The notes under the pieces: model-generated
The model's database searches: none
The model's input: the letters and a program-made list of their open reading frames with translations, nothing else
Told to the model about the DNA's origin: nothing
Program-made: the position numbers and the translations under genes
Assembly (NCBI RefSeq): GCF_013409935.1
Contig: NZ_JACCCO010000001.1
Location: 1,364,001 to 1,428,000 of the forward strand
From: Streptosporangium sandarakinum
GTDB lineage: Bacteria > Actinomycetota > Actinomycetes > Streptosporangiales > Streptosporangiaceae
DNA: 64,000 nucleotides
Reading direction: 5' to 3'
Shown here: in pieces, positions 50,683 through 60,208 of the stretch
How the letters are laid out: every line of letters begins with the position of its first letter
How positions within the stretch are numbered: the first letter of the stretch is position 1

Positions 50683-51921
50683 TCAGCGGGTCCAGCTCGT
50701 CAGGCGCCGGTGCCAGGTGACGGCCGCGGTGTCCGACAGCGAGGCGACCTGGTCGACGACCACCCGCAGCCGCCCGGCGTCGTCGGCGGCCCTGGCGAAG
50801 GCCGCCTGCAGGGCGGGCTCCAGCGTCTCCGGGGCGCCCCGCATGATCAGGTCGGCCAGCTCGCGGATGAGCTCGCGCTGCCTGGCCTGGTTGGCGTGGT
50901 GGACGTCGCGGGTCATCACGTAGTGGGCGGTGAGCCCCTTCAGCACCGCGCACTCCAGCCGGGTGGTCCTCGGCACGATGAGGCCGGCGTCGTGGCGGCC
51001 CGCCGCCGGGCCGTACTCCTCTCGGGTGGCGACCTGCGCCGACCGGCACAGGCGGCCGATGAGCTCGCTGGTCAGGGCCTTGAGCGCGGCGAGGTCGCCG
51101 AGGGAGCCGTCGAAGTGGCGGGGCCAGATCGGCTGGGCCACCAGGCGGGCGAAGACGTGCTCCAGCTCGCCGGGGTCGGCGTCCGGGGCGTACCAGGAGG
51201 CGGTGGTCACGCACACCTCGCGGCGCTCGGCGGGGTCGCGCAGGGCCTCCAGTACGACGTCCCCGGCGTGCAGGGCGTCCTCCAGGTCGTGCACGGAGTA
51301 GGCGACGTCGTCGGCCCAGTCCATGATCTGGGCCTCGAAGCTGACCCGCCGCTCGGGCGCGCCCTCCCTGATCCAGGTGAAGACGGGCAGATCGTCGTCG
51401 TAGGCGCAGTACTTGGGGCTCGTCCGGCGCGTCCAGGGATACTTGATCGTGGCGTCCAGGGAGGCGCGGGTGAGGTTGAGCCCGACGCTGCGGCCGTCCT
51501 CGGTGAGGACCTTCGCCTCCAGCCGGGTCAGCAGGCGCAGGCTCTGCGCGTTGCCCTCGAACCCCCCGCACGGGGCCGCGACCTCGTCGAGCGCGGCCTC
51601 CCCGTTGTGCCCGAACGGCGGGTGGCCGAGGTCGTGGGCCAGGCAGGCGGTCTCCATCAGGTCGGGGTCGCGGCCGAGCGCCTGCCCCATCTCCCGGCCG
51701 ATCTGCGCGCACTCCAGCGAGTGGGTCAGCCGGGTGCGGGGGATGTGCTGCCCGCTGCCGAGCGTCTCGCCCGGCCCGACCACCTGGGTCTTGGCCGCCA
51801 GCCGCCGCAGGCCCGCGCTGTGCAGCACCCGCGCCCGGTCGCGTTCGAACGGCCCTCGCTCCGGGTTGCCGGGGGGTTCCGGCACCCATCTGGCCTGGTC
51901 GTGTTCGTCGTAACCGTGCAT
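50683..51921 (-). CDS. dgt: Deoxyguanosinetriphosphate triphosphohydrolase-like protein
   Basis: 412 residues from the ATG at 51921 (MHGYDEHDQARWVPEP); an in-frame ATG at 51957 is possible, but neither has a ribosome binding site. A TAAAAT sequence ends 10 bases before the chosen ATG, suggesting a leaderless mRNA. HD-domain residues: RLTHSLECAQIG (first His), ACLAHDLGHPPFGHNGE (His-Asp), MDWADDVAYSVHDLED (last Asp). It hydrolyses dNTPs to deoxynucleosides and triphosphate. Confidence 0.9.
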   Translation of the reverse strand: MHGYDEHDQARWVPEPPGNPERGPFERDRARVLHSAGLRRLAAKTQVVGPGETLGSGQHIPRTRLTHSLECAQIGREMGQALGRDPDLMETACLAHDLGHPPFGHNGEAALDEVAAPCGGFEGNAQSLRLLTRLEAKVLTEDGRSVGLNLTRASLDATIKYPWTRRTSPKYCAYDDDLPVFTWIREGAPERRVSFEAQIMDWADDVAYSVHDLEDALHAGDVVLEALRDPAERREVCVTTASWYAPDADPGELEHVFARLVAQPIWPRHFDGSLGDLAALKALTSELIGRLCRSAQVATREEYGPAAGRHDAGLIVPRTTRLECAVLKGLTAHYVMTRDVHHANQARQRELIRELADLIMRGAPETLEPALQAAFARAADDAGRLRVVVDQVASLSDTAAVTWHRRLTSWTR

Positions 51922-52085
51922 AAGTGCAGTGATTTTATCCGGCGTCCGCCAATCCATTCCGAACTACAGGAAAACAGCGGACGCCGCGCCGGCGGCCCGG
52001 CGGGCGGGTCCCGCGTCACGCGGGCCGCCCACCGGGCCCTTCCGGTCCTCTGTCCCCCGTTTCCCGGTCCCCGGTCCCCGCAGGG

Positions 52086-54728
52086 TCAGCGGGTGTCGGA
52101 GTCCGCGCAGACCAGGGCGGCCCGGCCCGCCTCCAGCCGGGCCACCGGGATGCGGAACGGCGAGCAGGAGACGTAGTCCAGCCCGGTCTCGTGGCAGAAG
52201 TGGATGGAGTCGGGGTCGCCGCCGTGCTCGCCGCAGATGCCGAGCTTGATGTCGGGGCGGGTCCGGCGGCCCTCCTCGGCGGCGAGCCGTACGAGTCGGC
52301 CCACGCCGTCGCGGTCCAGCGACTCGAACGGGGAGACGCCGAAGACGCCCAGCTCCAGGTAGCGGGAGAAGAACGCGGCCTCGACGTCGTCGCGGGAGAA
52401 GCCCCAGGTCATCTGGGTGAGGTCGTTGGTGCCGAAGGAGAAGAACTCGGCGGCCTCGGCGATCTGCCCGGCGGTCAGCGCCGCCCGCGGCACCTCGATC
52501 ATCGTGCCGACCAGGGCCTCGACGCCGGTCTCGGCCAGGATCGCCCGCGCCTCGTCCCGGACGTTCTCCAGCTCCTGCACGGCGGCGACGAGTGGGATCA
52601 TGATCTCCGCGCGGGTCCCCTCGACGGCCCTGGCCGCCTCGGCGATCGCCCGGACCTGCATGGCGAACAGACCGGGGATGACCAGGCCGAGCCGTACGCC
52701 GCGCAGGCCCAGCATCGGGTTCTGCTCGTGCAGCCGCTTGACGGCGGCGAGCAGCTTGAGGTCCTTCTCGTCGGCCCGGTCCCCGGCGAGGGCGACCTTC
52801 ACCGACAGGTCGGTGCAGTCGGGCAGGAACTCGTGCAGCGGCGGATCGAGCAGGCGGATCGTGACCGGCAGGCCCTTCATCTCCCGGAAGAGCTCCACGA
52901 AGTCGCCCTGCTGCAGCGGGCGGAGGGCCTCCAGCGCCCGCGCGCGCTCGGCGTCGGTCTCGGCCAGGATCAGCTCCTCGACGAGCTGCCGCCGGTCGCC
53001 GAGGAACATGTGCTCCGTACGGCACAGCCCGATGCCCTGGGCGCCGAACCGGCGGGCGCGGGCGGCGTCCTCGGCGTTGTCGGCGTTGGCCCGCACCTCC
53101 AGCCGCCGCATCCCGTCGGCGTGCCGCATGACGCGGTCCACCGCCCGCACCAGTTCGTCCTCGTGGTCGCCGGAGCCCTCGAAGTACTCCACGACCTGGG
53201 AGTCCACCACGGGCACCTCGCCGAGGTAGACCGCGCCGGTGGAGCCGTCGATGGAGATGACGTCGCCCTCGTTGACCACGACGCCGCCGGGTACGGTGAA
53301 CGAGCGGTCCTGGGTGGAGACCTCCAGCTCCTCGGCGCCGCAGACGCAGGTCTTGCCCATGCCGCGGGCCACCACGGCCGCGTGCGAGGTCTTGCCGCCG
53401 CGGCTGGTCAGCACCCCCTGGGCGGCGATCATGCCGGCCAGGTCGTCGGGGTTGGTCTCGCGGCGGACCAGGATGACGTTCTCCCCCCTGTCCGCGAGCT
53501 CGACGGCCCGCTCGGAGGAGAAGACGGCCTTGCCGACGGCCGCGCCCGGGGAGGCGTTCATCCCCTTGGCGATCTTCTTGGCGTCGGCGTCCCCGGCGAA
53601 GCGGGGGAACATGAGCTGGGCGAGCTGGTCGCCGGTGACCCTGGTGACGGCCTCGTCCATGCTGATCAGGCCCTGCTCGGCGAGCTGTACGGCGATGCGG
53701 AACGCCGCGCCCGCGGTCCGCTTGCCGACCCGGGTCTGCAGCATCCACAGCTTGCCGCGCTCGACGGTGAACTCGATATCGCACAGGTCGCGGTAGTGGT
53801 TCTCCAGCGTGGCCATGATCTGCATGAGCTCGTCGTAGACGGGCTTGTCGATGCGCTCCAGCTCCTGCAGCGACAGGGTGTTGCGGATGCCCGCGACGAC
53901 GTCCTCGCCCTGGGCGTTCTGCAGGTAGTCGCCGTAGACGCCCTGGTGGCCGGTGCCGGGGTCGCGGGTGAAGGCCACTCCGGTGCCGGAGTCCATGCCG
54001 CAGTTGCCGAAGACCATGGAGCAGACGTTGACCGCGGTGCCGAGGTCGGCGGGGATGCGTTCCTGGCGGCGGTAGAGGATGGCGCGCGGGGCGTTCCACG
54101 ACCTGAAGACGGCCTCGACCGCCATGTGCATCTGGCGGTGCGGGTCGGCGGGGAAGTCCTCGCCGGTCTGGTCGCGGACGATGCCCTTGTAGGTCTCGAC
54201 GAGGCGCTGGAAGTCGGCGGCCTCCAGGTCGAGGTCGTCGCGGCCGGCCTTGAGCTCCTCCAGGGCGTCGTCGAACAGCTCGCCGTCGATGCCCTGGACG
54301 GTCTTGCCGAACATCTGGATGAGCCGCCGGTAGGAGTCCCAGGCGAAGCGCTCGTTGCCGCTGGACTGCTTGGCCAGGCCGTGCACCGACTCGTCGTTCA
54401 GCCCGATGTTGAGGACGGTCTCCATCATGCCCGGCATGGAGAACTTGGCCCCGGAGCGCACGCTGACCAGCAGCGGGTCGTCCGCCTGTCCCAGGCGGCG
54501 GCCCATCTTCGCCTCCAGCGCCGAAAGGTGCCGGGAGGTCTCCTCCTCCAGCCCTTCCGGGAGCCGGCCCTCCGTCAGGAAGTGGCGGCACGCTTCGGTG
54601 GTGATGGTGAAGCCGGGGGGCACCGGCAGGCCGAGATTGGTCATCTCCGCCAGGTTGGCCCCCTTACCGCCGAGCAGATCTTTGAGATCTTTGTTGCCCT
54701 CGGTGAAGTCGTAAACGTACTTGGGCAC
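52086..54728 (-). CDS. ppdK: Pyruvate, phosphate dikinase
   Basis: 880 residues from a GTG at 54728 with GAAGGAG upstream. Nucleotide-binding N-terminal domain (LLGGKGANLAEMTNLGLPVPPGFTITTEA), phosphohistidine domain (LTSRGGKTSHAAVVARGMGKTCVCG, catalytic His), and a PEP/pyruvate-binding barrel (IGLCRTEHMF, ELGVFGVSPFESLDRDGVGRLV, KLGICGEHGGDP). Interconverts pyruvate/ATP/Pi with PEP/AMP/PPi, linking glycolysis and gluconeogenesis. A strong palindrome 180 bp upstream suggests GntR-type control. Confidence 0.97.
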   Translation of the reverse strand: MPKYVYDFTEGNKDLKDLLGGKGANLAEMTNLGLPVPPGFTITTEACRHFLTEGRLPEGLEEETSRHLSALEAKMGRRLGQADDPLLVSVRSGAKFSMPGMMETVLNIGLNDESVHGLAKQSSGNERFAWDSYRRLIQMFGKTVQGIDGELFDDALEELKAGRDDLDLEAADFQRLVETYKGIVRDQTGEDFPADPHRQMHMAVEAVFRSWNAPRAILYRRQERIPADLGTAVNVCSMVFGNCGMDSGTGVAFTRDPGTGHQGVYGDYLQNAQGEDVVAGIRNTLSLQELERIDKPVYDELMQIMATLENHYRDLCDIEFTVERGKLWMLQTRVGKRTAGAAFRIAVQLAEQGLISMDEAVTRVTGDQLAQLMFPRFAGDADAKKIAKGMNASPGAAVGKAVFSSERAVELADRGENVILVRRETNPDDLAGMIAAQGVLTSRGGKTSHAAVVARGMGKTCVCGAEELEVSTQDRSFTVPGGVVVNEGDVISIDGSTGAVYLGEVPVVDSQVVEYFEGSGDHEDELVRAVDRVMRHADGMRRLEVRANADNAEDAARARRFGAQGIGLCRTEHMFLGDRRQLVEELILAETDAERARALEALRPLQQGDFVELFREMKGLPVTIRLLDPPLHEFLPDCTDLSVKVALAGDRADEKDLKLLAAVKRLHEQNPMLGLRGVRLGLVIPGLFAMQVRAIAEAARAVEGTRAEIMIPLVAAVQELENVRDEARAILAETGVEALVGTMIEVPRAALTAGQIAEAAEFFSFGTNDLTQMTWGFSRDDVEAAFFSRYLELGVFGVSPFESLDRDGVGRLVRLAAEEGRRTRPDIKLGICGEHGGDPDSIHFCHETGLDYVSCSPFRIPVARLEAGRAALVCADSDTR

Positions 54729-54909
54729 GGCTGCTCCTTCTGCGACTTCAAGCGACGTGTGTCACCGCCTCACTCCGGACTCTACCGACGAAAAAGATGA
54801 TGAAACGTCACCCATCGGTATGCAGTGTGTTTTGGCCTGTCAGGGGGTGTTTGACGGTCTAATCCAATCCAAAGGAGAGCCAAATAAACCGCCATATCGG
54901 CCCGCCGTA

Positions 54910-54943
54910 GAATTGGTTTATACCAATTGGTGTAAACCAATTC
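54910..54943. promoter_or_regulatory. 34-bp palindrome with two GntR/HutC-type sites upstream of ppdK
   Basis: The 17-bp arms differ at one position. Each half contains the HutC-subfamily consensus GT-N-TA-N-AC inside TGGTTTATACCA (54914-54925) and TGGTGTAAACCA (54928-54939). The surrounding 54840-54945 is unusually AT-rich. The rest of the 54729-55086 gap holds only the glyS terminator. Confidence 0.6.
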
Positions 54944-55012
54944 ACCGGGCATTCACCCGCCTCCCGCCCCGGGCGTCCGCACGGCCGCGCGGGGCGAGAT
55001 CCCCGGAGAACG

Positions 55013-55051
55013 CGTACGGCCCCCGCCTCGCAGGGAGGCGGGGGCCGTACG
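55013..55051 (-). terminator. glyS terminator hairpin
   Basis: CGTACGGCCCCCGCCTC (55013-55029) pairs perfectly with GAGGCGGGGGCCGTACG (55035-55051) around GCAGG, 36 bp past the glyS stop. Confidence 0.85.
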
Positions 55052-55086
55052 GAACGGGACGGGACGCCGGGCAGGCCGGCGGCGGG

Positions 55087-56472
55087 TCAGTCGTTGAGGT
55101 GCTTGCGGAGGTAGGAGTCGACCTGGTCGAGGGCCACGCGCTCCTGGGCCATCGAGTCGCGCTCGCGGATGGTCACCGCCTGGTCCTCAAGGGTGTCGAA
55201 GTCGACGGTGACGCAGAACGGCGTGCCGATCTCGTCCTGGCGGCGGTAGCGGCGGCCGATCGCGCCCGCGTCGTCGAACTCGACGTTCCAGCGGCGGCGC
55301 AGCGCGGCCGCCAGGTCGCGGGCCTTGGGCGACAGGTCGGCGTTGCGCGACAGCGGCAGCACGGCCACCTTGACCGGGGCGAGGCGGTGGTCCAGGCGCA
55401 TGACCGTGCGCTTCTCCATGACGCCCTTGGCGTTGGGCGCCTCGTCCTCGGTGTAGGCGTCGATCAGGAAGGTGAGCGTGGCGCGGTCGACGCCGGCCGC
55501 CGGCTCGATCACGTACGGGACGTAGCGCTCGCCGGTCTCCTGCTCGAAGAAGCTGAGGTCGGTTCCGGAGGCCTTGCCGTGCGCGGTCAGGTCGAAGTCG
55601 GTGCGGTTGGCGACGCCCTCCAGCTCACCCCACTCGCTGCCGGTGAAGTTGAAGCGGTACTCGATGTCGACGGTCCGCTTGGAGTAGTGCGACAGCTTCT
55701 CCTGCGGGTGCTCGTACAGCCGGAGGTTCTCGGGGTTGATGCCGAGGTCGGTGTACCAGCGGTAGCGCTCGTCGATCCAGTACTGGTGCCACTCCTCGTC
55801 ACTGCCGGGCTTGACGAAGAACTCCATCTCCATCTGCTCGAACTCGCGGGTGCGGAAGATGAAGTTGCCCGGGGTGATCTCGTTGCGGAACGACTTGCCG
55901 ATCTGGCCGATGCCGAACGGGACCTTCCTGCGCGCCGACTGCTGCACGTTGAGGTAGTTGATGAAGATGCCCTGGGCGGTCTCGGGCCGCAGGTAGGCCA
56001 GGCCGGATTCGTCCTCGACCGCGCCGAGGTAGGTCTTCAGCAGGCCGCTGAACTGCCGGGGCTCGGTGAAGGCGCCCTTGTTGCCGCAGTTGGGGCAGGT
56101 GATGTCGGCGAGCCCGCGTTCCGGGGCGTGGCCGTGCTTCTCCTCGAAGGCCTCTTCGAGGTGGTCGGCGCGGTAGCGCTTGTGGCACGACTGGCACTCG
56201 GTGAGCGGGTCGGTGAAGGTCTCGACGTGACCGCTGGCCTGCCACACCTCGGGGGCCAGGATCACGCAGGAGTCGAGGCCGACCACGTCGTCGCGGCCCT
56301 GCACCACGGCCTTCCACCACTGCCGCTTGACGTTGTTCTTGAGCTCCACTCCCAGCGGGCCGTAGTCCCAGGAGGCGCGCAGGCCGCCGTAGATCTCGCT
56401 GGAGGGGTAGACAAGACCACGTCGCTTGGCGAGGCTGACGATGGTGTCCATGATGTCCGTACGGCGTGCCAT
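55087..56472 (-). CDS. glyS: Glycyl-tRNA synthetase (dimeric type)
   Basis: 461 residues, class II synthetase of the alpha2 type. Motif 1 region ([32 protein letters not shown]), CX2C zinc pair ([15 protein letters not shown] ... CPNCGNKG), motif 2 ([15 protein letters not shown]), and motif 3 ([20 protein letters not shown]). The anticodon-binding domain is at the C-terminus. Charges tRNA-Gly. ATG at 56472. Confidence 0.96.
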   Translation of the reverse strand: MARRTDIMDTIVSLAKRRGLVYPSSEIYGGLRASWDYGPLGVELKNNVKRQWWKAVVQGRDDVVGLDSCVILAPEVWQASGHVETFTDPLTECQSCHKRYRADHLEEAFEEKHGHAPERGLADITCPNCGNKGAFTEPRQFSGLLKTYLGAVEDESGLAYLRPETAQGIFINYLNVQQSARRKVPFGIGQIGKSFRNEITPGNFIFRTREFEQMEMEFFVKPGSDEEWHQYWIDERYRWYTDLGINPENLRLYEHPQEKLSHYSKRTVDIEYRFNFTGSEWGELEGVANRTDFDLTAHGKASGTDLSFFEQETGERYVPYVIEPAAGVDRATLTFLIDAYTEDEAPNAKGVMEKRTVMRLDHRLAPVKVAVLPLSRNADLSPKARDLAAALRRRWNVEFDDAGAIGRRYRRQDEIGTPFCVTVDFDTLEDQAVTIRERDSMAQERVALDQVDSYLRKHLND

Positions 56473-56666
56473 AAGGGAAAATCTCCATCCGGCTGGAGGT
56501 CGGCGAGGAATCGTTGGGCTCCAGCTTAGGGGAGCCGGGCGGGCGGGGTGCCCGCCCGGCTCGGCCCGTCCGTCTTGTCATTGAAAAGCCCGCGGGAACG
56601 TTCCGGGAAAAGCGGCGGGCGGCGGTCCGCCGGTTCCCCGGAGCCCGTCCCCCCGGCGGCGACCCG

Positions 56667-56945
56667 TCAGGCCCGCGCGACGTCCTCGAAGGCGCTCGGC
56701 TCGTTGATCATCAGCGTCATGAGCGGGTACATCGCCATCCGGGCCGCGCCCAGCGCCCGCCGGTAGAACCCGGCCCCCTCCCACTCGCTGACCAGCGCCC
56801 ACAGCTCCGGGTCGTCCACCGACCTGGTCACCCGGCCCCTGATGTGACCGGGCTGGGCGGCCAGCGTGTCGGCGATGTCGTGGACCTGGGCGAGGAACTC
56901 CCCGGTCCGGGCGGCGGGCACCGAGTAGCGGATGACTGCGAGCAT
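56667..56945 (-). CDS. Antibiotic biosynthesis monooxygenase (ABM) domain protein
   Basis: 92 residues from the ATG at 56945. One dimeric ferredoxin-like ABM domain: MLAVIRYSVPAARTGEFLAQVHDIADTLAAQPGHIRGRVTRSVDDPELWALVSEWE. Such small proteins may be haem-degrading or quinone-forming oxygenases or have no enzymatic role. Its upstream region is a 58-bp repeat array. Confidence 0.78.
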   Translation of the reverse strand: MLAVIRYSVPAARTGEFLAQVHDIADTLAAQPGHIRGRVTRSVDDPELWALVSEWEGAGFYRRALGAARMAMYPLMTLMINEPSAFEDVARA

Positions 56946-56976
56946 CCGCCCAGCATGCCAGAACCGCCCGGGAGGG

Positions 56977-57115
56977 CCGCGCCGCACATGCCGCCCCGGG
57001 GCGGGCCGTACCGCGCGTGCCGTCGGAGAGAGGACCGCGCCGCACATGCCGTCCCAGGGCGGGCCGTACCGCGTGCGCCGTCGGAGAGAGGACCGCGCCG
57101 CACGTGCCGTCGCGG
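56977..57115 (+). repeat. 58-bp tandem repeat, ~2.4 copies, between divergent genes
   Basis: Units begin CCGCGCCGCACATGCCG at 56977 and 57035 and (ACGTG variant) at 57093, and end GTCGGAGAGAGGA. The array fills the region between the ABM gene and the divergent DUF6703 gene. Confidence 0.85.
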
Positions 57116-57139
57116 GGAGGGCGGCGTTAGGCTCGGGCC

Positions 57140-57544
57140 GTGGCCGACAAACGAAGTCAGCGCCCCGCGCACCCTCTGGCCAGAAGCCGTCCCCCGGAGC
57201 GAGGACGCCCCCGGGGCGGCCGTCCGCTCCCGCCGGGCGAGCACTTCCTCACCCCGGGCGCCACGGGCCTGCGGCGCACGGTCGAGCGGCGCAGCGCGGC
57301 GCCGCTGGTCTTCCTGTTCGGGCTTCCCCGGTGGATCCTGCCGGCGCTGCTGGTGGTGCTGCTCCTGGTGGGCTTCGCGGTGCCGTCCGCCTGGGGCGGG
57401 GTGGCGGTGCTGCCGGTGCTGGCGTTCGTCGTCTGGCTGGCCTACATGTCGTGGCCGTCGCTGGGGATGAAGGGGCGCGTCCTGCGGGTGGTGCTGGTCA
57501 CCTTCCTGGCCCTGCTGGCCGCCGACCGCTTCGGAGCCTTCTAG
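57140..57544 (+). CDS. DUF6703-type membrane protein
   Basis: 134 residues from a GTG at 57140. A Pro/Arg-rich N-terminal 45 residues precede three hydrophobic helices (PLVFLFGLPRWILPALLVVLLLVGFAVPS, VAVLPVLAFVVWLAYMSW, RVLRVVLVTFLALLAADRF). Conserved in Streptosporangiales and streptomycetes; function unknown. It ends 38 bp before the znuA start. Confidence 0.75.
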   Translation: MADKRSQRPAHPLARSRPPERGRPRGGRPLPPGEHFLTPGATGLRRTVERRSAAPLVFLFGLPRWILPALLVVLLLVGFAVPSAWGGVAVLPVLAFVVWLAYMSWPSLGMKGRVLRVVLVTFLALLAADRFGAF

Positions 57545-57552
57545 CCTGATTT

Positions 57553-57567
57553 TGACAATCATTTTCA
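57553..57567 (+). promoter_or_regulatory. Zur box before the znuACB-zur operon
   Basis: TGACAATCATTTTCA, a 15-bp near-palindrome of the TGA-N-AAT-N-ATT-N-TCA type used by actinobacterial Zur repressors, 15 bp before the znuA ATG. Since zur is in the operon, autoregulation by zinc is expected. Confidence 0.75.
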
Positions 57568-57582
57568 TTCACGTCCATACTG

Positions 57583-58590
57583 ATGGACATGAAGTCGGAT
57601 TTCCCCCGACGTATGCCCATGCATACTGCCGGCGCGCTCGCCCTGATGACCGTCCTCGCCACCACCGCGGCCTGCGGCTCCGGTTCGGCCGACTCCGGTA
57701 AGGCGGGGAGCGCGTTCGGCGTCAGCGCGGCCATGTACCCGCTGCAGTGGCTGACCGAGCGGGTGGGCGGACCCGACATCGCCGTCACCGGCCTGGCCAA
57801 GCCCGGTGTCGAGCCGCACGACCTGGAGCTGTCGCCCATCCAGGTGGCCCGGCTGGAGGAGACCGGACTCGTCGTCTACATCAGGGGCGTGCAGCCCGCC
57901 GTGGACGAGGCGGTCGGGCAGCACGCCGCCGACCGGGGGTTCGACGCGGCGACCGCGGTGCGGACCCTCCCCGCGACCGCCGGGGACGACCACGCCGACG
58001 AGCACGCCGGGGAGACGGGCGAGGAGCACGCCGGCGAACACGGCGACGAGCACGCCGGGGAAGGCGGCTCCCCGATCTCCTACGACCCGCACATCTGGCT
58101 TGACCCGTCCCGCTTCGCGACCGTCGCCACCAAGCTGGGCGAACGGCTCGCCGCCGCCGACCCCGCCCACGCCCAGGGGTACCGGGAGCGCGCCGCCAAG
58201 GTGGCGGCCGAGCTGACCGCCCTGGACGGCGAGATGGCGCGGGGCCTGCGGACGTGCGCCTCGAACGCGATCGTCACCAGCCACGCCGCCTTCGCCTATC
58301 TCGCCGACCGCTACCGGCTCCGTCAGATCGGGGTCAGCGGCGTCAACCCGGACGCCGAGCCCGCCCCCGCCCGCCTCGCCCAGGTGGCCGAGGTGGCCCG
58401 CCGGGAGAAAGTGACTACCATTTTCACCGAGAGCCTCGTCAGCCCCAAGGTCGCCGAGGTCCTCGCCAGCGAGGTCGGCGCGAAGACGGCCGTCCTCGAC
58501 CCCATCGAGAGCCGGCCGGCGAGCGGCGACTACACCTCCGCCATGCGCCGCAACCTCACCGCACTCCAGGCAGCGCTCCGCTGCTCGTAA
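57583..58590 (+). CDS. znuA: Zinc ABC transporter substrate-binding lipoprotein
   Basis: 335 residues from the ATG at 57583 (a second ATG is 6 bp on). Lipobox in MTVLATTAACGSG. Cluster A-1 fold with GVEPHDLELSP (first metal His), a His/Asp/Glu-rich loop at about residues 130-163 (DDHADEHAGETGEEH...) that gathers zinc, DPHIWLDPS and SHAAFAYLADRYRL (further ligands), ending FTESLVSPKVAEVLASEVG. Captures extracellular Zn2+. Confidence 0.93.
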   Translation: MDMKSDFPRRMPMHTAGALALMTVLATTAACGSGSADSGKAGSAFGVSAAMYPLQWLTERVGGPDIAVTGLAKPGVEPHDLELSPIQVARLEETGLVVYIRGVQPAVDEAVGQHAADRGFDAATAVRTLPATAGDDHADEHAGETGEEHAGEHGDEHAGEGGSPISYDPHIWLDPSRFATVATKLGERLAAADPAHAQGYRERAAKVAAELTALDGEMARGLRTCASNAIVTSHAAFAYLADRYRLRQIGVSGVNPDAEPAPARLAQVAEVARREKVTTIFTESLVSPKVAEVLASEVGAKTAVLDPIESRPASGDYTSAMRRNLTALQAALRCS

Positions 58591-58598
58591 GGGCCATC

Positions 58599-59378
58599 GT
58601 GACTTCTGACCAAGCGGTTTTCACCATGAAGGGCGGCCAGGTGAGCCTGGACCGCCGCCCGGTGCTCCGCGGCATCGACCTGACCATCGAACCCGGCGAG
58701 GTCGTGTCCGTGCTGGGCGCGAACGGATCGGGCAAGTCCACCCTCATCCGCGCGCTGCTCGGCCTGACCCCGCTGACCGGCGGCACCACCCTCCTGTACG
58801 GCAGGCCGCCCGCCCGGTTCCGCGACTGGCGGCGGATCGGCTACGTGCCCCAGCGGCTGTCGGTGGGCGGCGGCGTGCCGACCACCATCCGCGAGGTCGT
58901 CGCCTCCGGCAGGATCGCCCGGCAGCGGCGGTTCCGCCCGACGAGCGCGGCCGACCGCGAGGCGACCGAACGGGCCCTCGCCGCCGTGGGCATGACCGGC
59001 CGGGCCGGCGACCCGGTCCAGGCCCTGTCGGGCGGCCAGCAGCAGCGGGTGCTGATCGCCCGGGCCCTGGCCGGGGAACCCGACACCTACGTCATGGACG
59101 AGCCCACGGCCGGGGTGGACGCCGACAGCCAGCAACTCCTCGCCGACACCCTGTCCGCGCTCGTCAGCCAGGGCAGGACGGTCCTGCTGGTCGCGCACGA
59201 GCTGGGCCCCCTGGAGCCGTTGATCACCCGCGCCGTGGTGCTGCGCGACGGCTGCGTCTGCCACGACGGCCCGCCACCGCGCGCCGTCGGCGCCCACGCC
59301 CTGCCCGGCCACGACCACGTGCACCCGCACGCCGAGGAGAACCCCGTGAGCACGCTCGACTGGAGGCCCACGCCGTGA
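58599..59378 (+). CDS. znuC: Zinc ABC transporter ATP-binding protein
   Basis: 259 residues from a GTG at 58599, 8 bp after znuA. Walker A LGANGSGKSTLIRALLGL, signature LSGGQQQRVLIARALAG, Walker B TYVMDEPTAGVD, switch His LLVAHELG. A His-rich C-terminus (HALPGHDHVHPHAEE) fits a zinc transporter. It overlaps znuB by GTGA. Confidence 0.93.
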   Translation: MTSDQAVFTMKGGQVSLDRRPVLRGIDLTIEPGEVVSVLGANGSGKSTLIRALLGLTPLTGGTTLLYGRPPARFRDWRRIGYVPQRLSVGGGVPTTIREVVASGRIARQRRFRPTSAADREATERALAAVGMTGRAGDPVQALSGGQQQRVLIARALAGEPDTYVMDEPTAGVDADSQQLLADTLSALVSQGRTVLLVAHELGPLEPLITRAVVLRDGCVCHDGPPPRAVGAHALPGHDHVHPHAEENPVSTLDWRPTP

Positions 59379-60208
59379 TCGAACTACTGAGCCTGGGCCT
59401 CATGCGCCGGGCGCTGATCGCGGCCCTGCTGGTCGGCCTGGCCGCCCCGGCCATCGGCACGTTCATCGTCCAGCGCCGCCTGGCCCTGCTCGGCGACGGC
59501 ATCGGCCACGTCGCCCTGACCGGCGTGGCGCTCGGCTTCCTGACCGGCACCGCCCCCGTGCTGACCGCGGTGGCGGTCTCGGTGCTGGGCGCCGTGACGA
59601 TCGAACTGGTCCGGGCGCGCGGCAGGACCAGCGGCGACGTGGCGCTCGCCCTGCTGTTCTACGGCGGCATCGCCGGGGGCGCGCTGCTCATCTCGCTGGC
59701 CCCGGGCGGCAGCAACACCACCCTGATGTCCTACCTGTTCGGCTCGATCAGCAGCGTCACCTCCCAGGACGTGTGGGCGATCGGCCTGCTGGCCGCGGCC
59801 GTGCTCGGCGTGGTCGCCGTCTTCGGGCGCGAGCTGTACGTGCTGTGCCAGGACGAGGAGGTCGCCAGGGCCAGCGGCCTGCCGGTGCGCTTCCTCAGCC
59901 TGCTGATCGCCGTCACCGCCGCGCTGACCGTGGTCATCGCCATGCGGGTGGTGGGCCTGCTGCTGGTCAGCGCGCTGATGGTGGTCCCGGTGGCGACCAG
60001 CCAGCAGTTCACCCGGGGGTTCCGGGCCACGATGCTGCTGTCCATGGTCTTCGGGGTGCTCGCCACGGTCGGCGGGCTCACCTCGTCGTTCTACGTGGAG
60101 GTGCCGCCGGGTGCGATCATCGTGGTGGTCGCCCTCGCGGGGTTCGTCCTCGCCCTGGGGCTCGGTAGATTCGTACGCCGCAGCCGATCACAGGAGTCCA
60201 CGCCATGA
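59375..60208 (+). CDS. znuB: Zinc ABC transporter permease
   Basis: 277 residues from a GTG at 59375. ABC-3 family permease with about eight helices; family motif FIVQRRLALLGDGIGHVALTGVALGFLTG near the N-terminus. Overlaps zur by ATGA, so the four genes are one transcript. Confidence 0.93.
   Translation: MIELLSLGLMRRALIAALLVGLAAPAIGTFIVQRRLALLGDGIGHVALTGVALGFLTGTAPVLTAVAVSVLGAVTIELVRARGRTSGDVALALLFYGGIAGGALLISLAPGGSNTTLMSYLFGSISSVTSQDVWAIGLLAAAVLGVVAVFGRELYVLCQDEEVARASGLPVRFLSLLIAVTAALTVVIAMRVVGLLLVSALMVVPVATSQQFTRGFRATMLLSMVFGVLATVGGLTSSFYVEVPPGAIIVVVALAGFVLALGLGRFVRRSRSQESTP

Noticed and set aside
56977-57115. 58-bp repeats considered as attachment sites or CRISPR
   Set aside because: The copies are directly abutting with no intervening element or spacers, so simple tandem duplication explains them.
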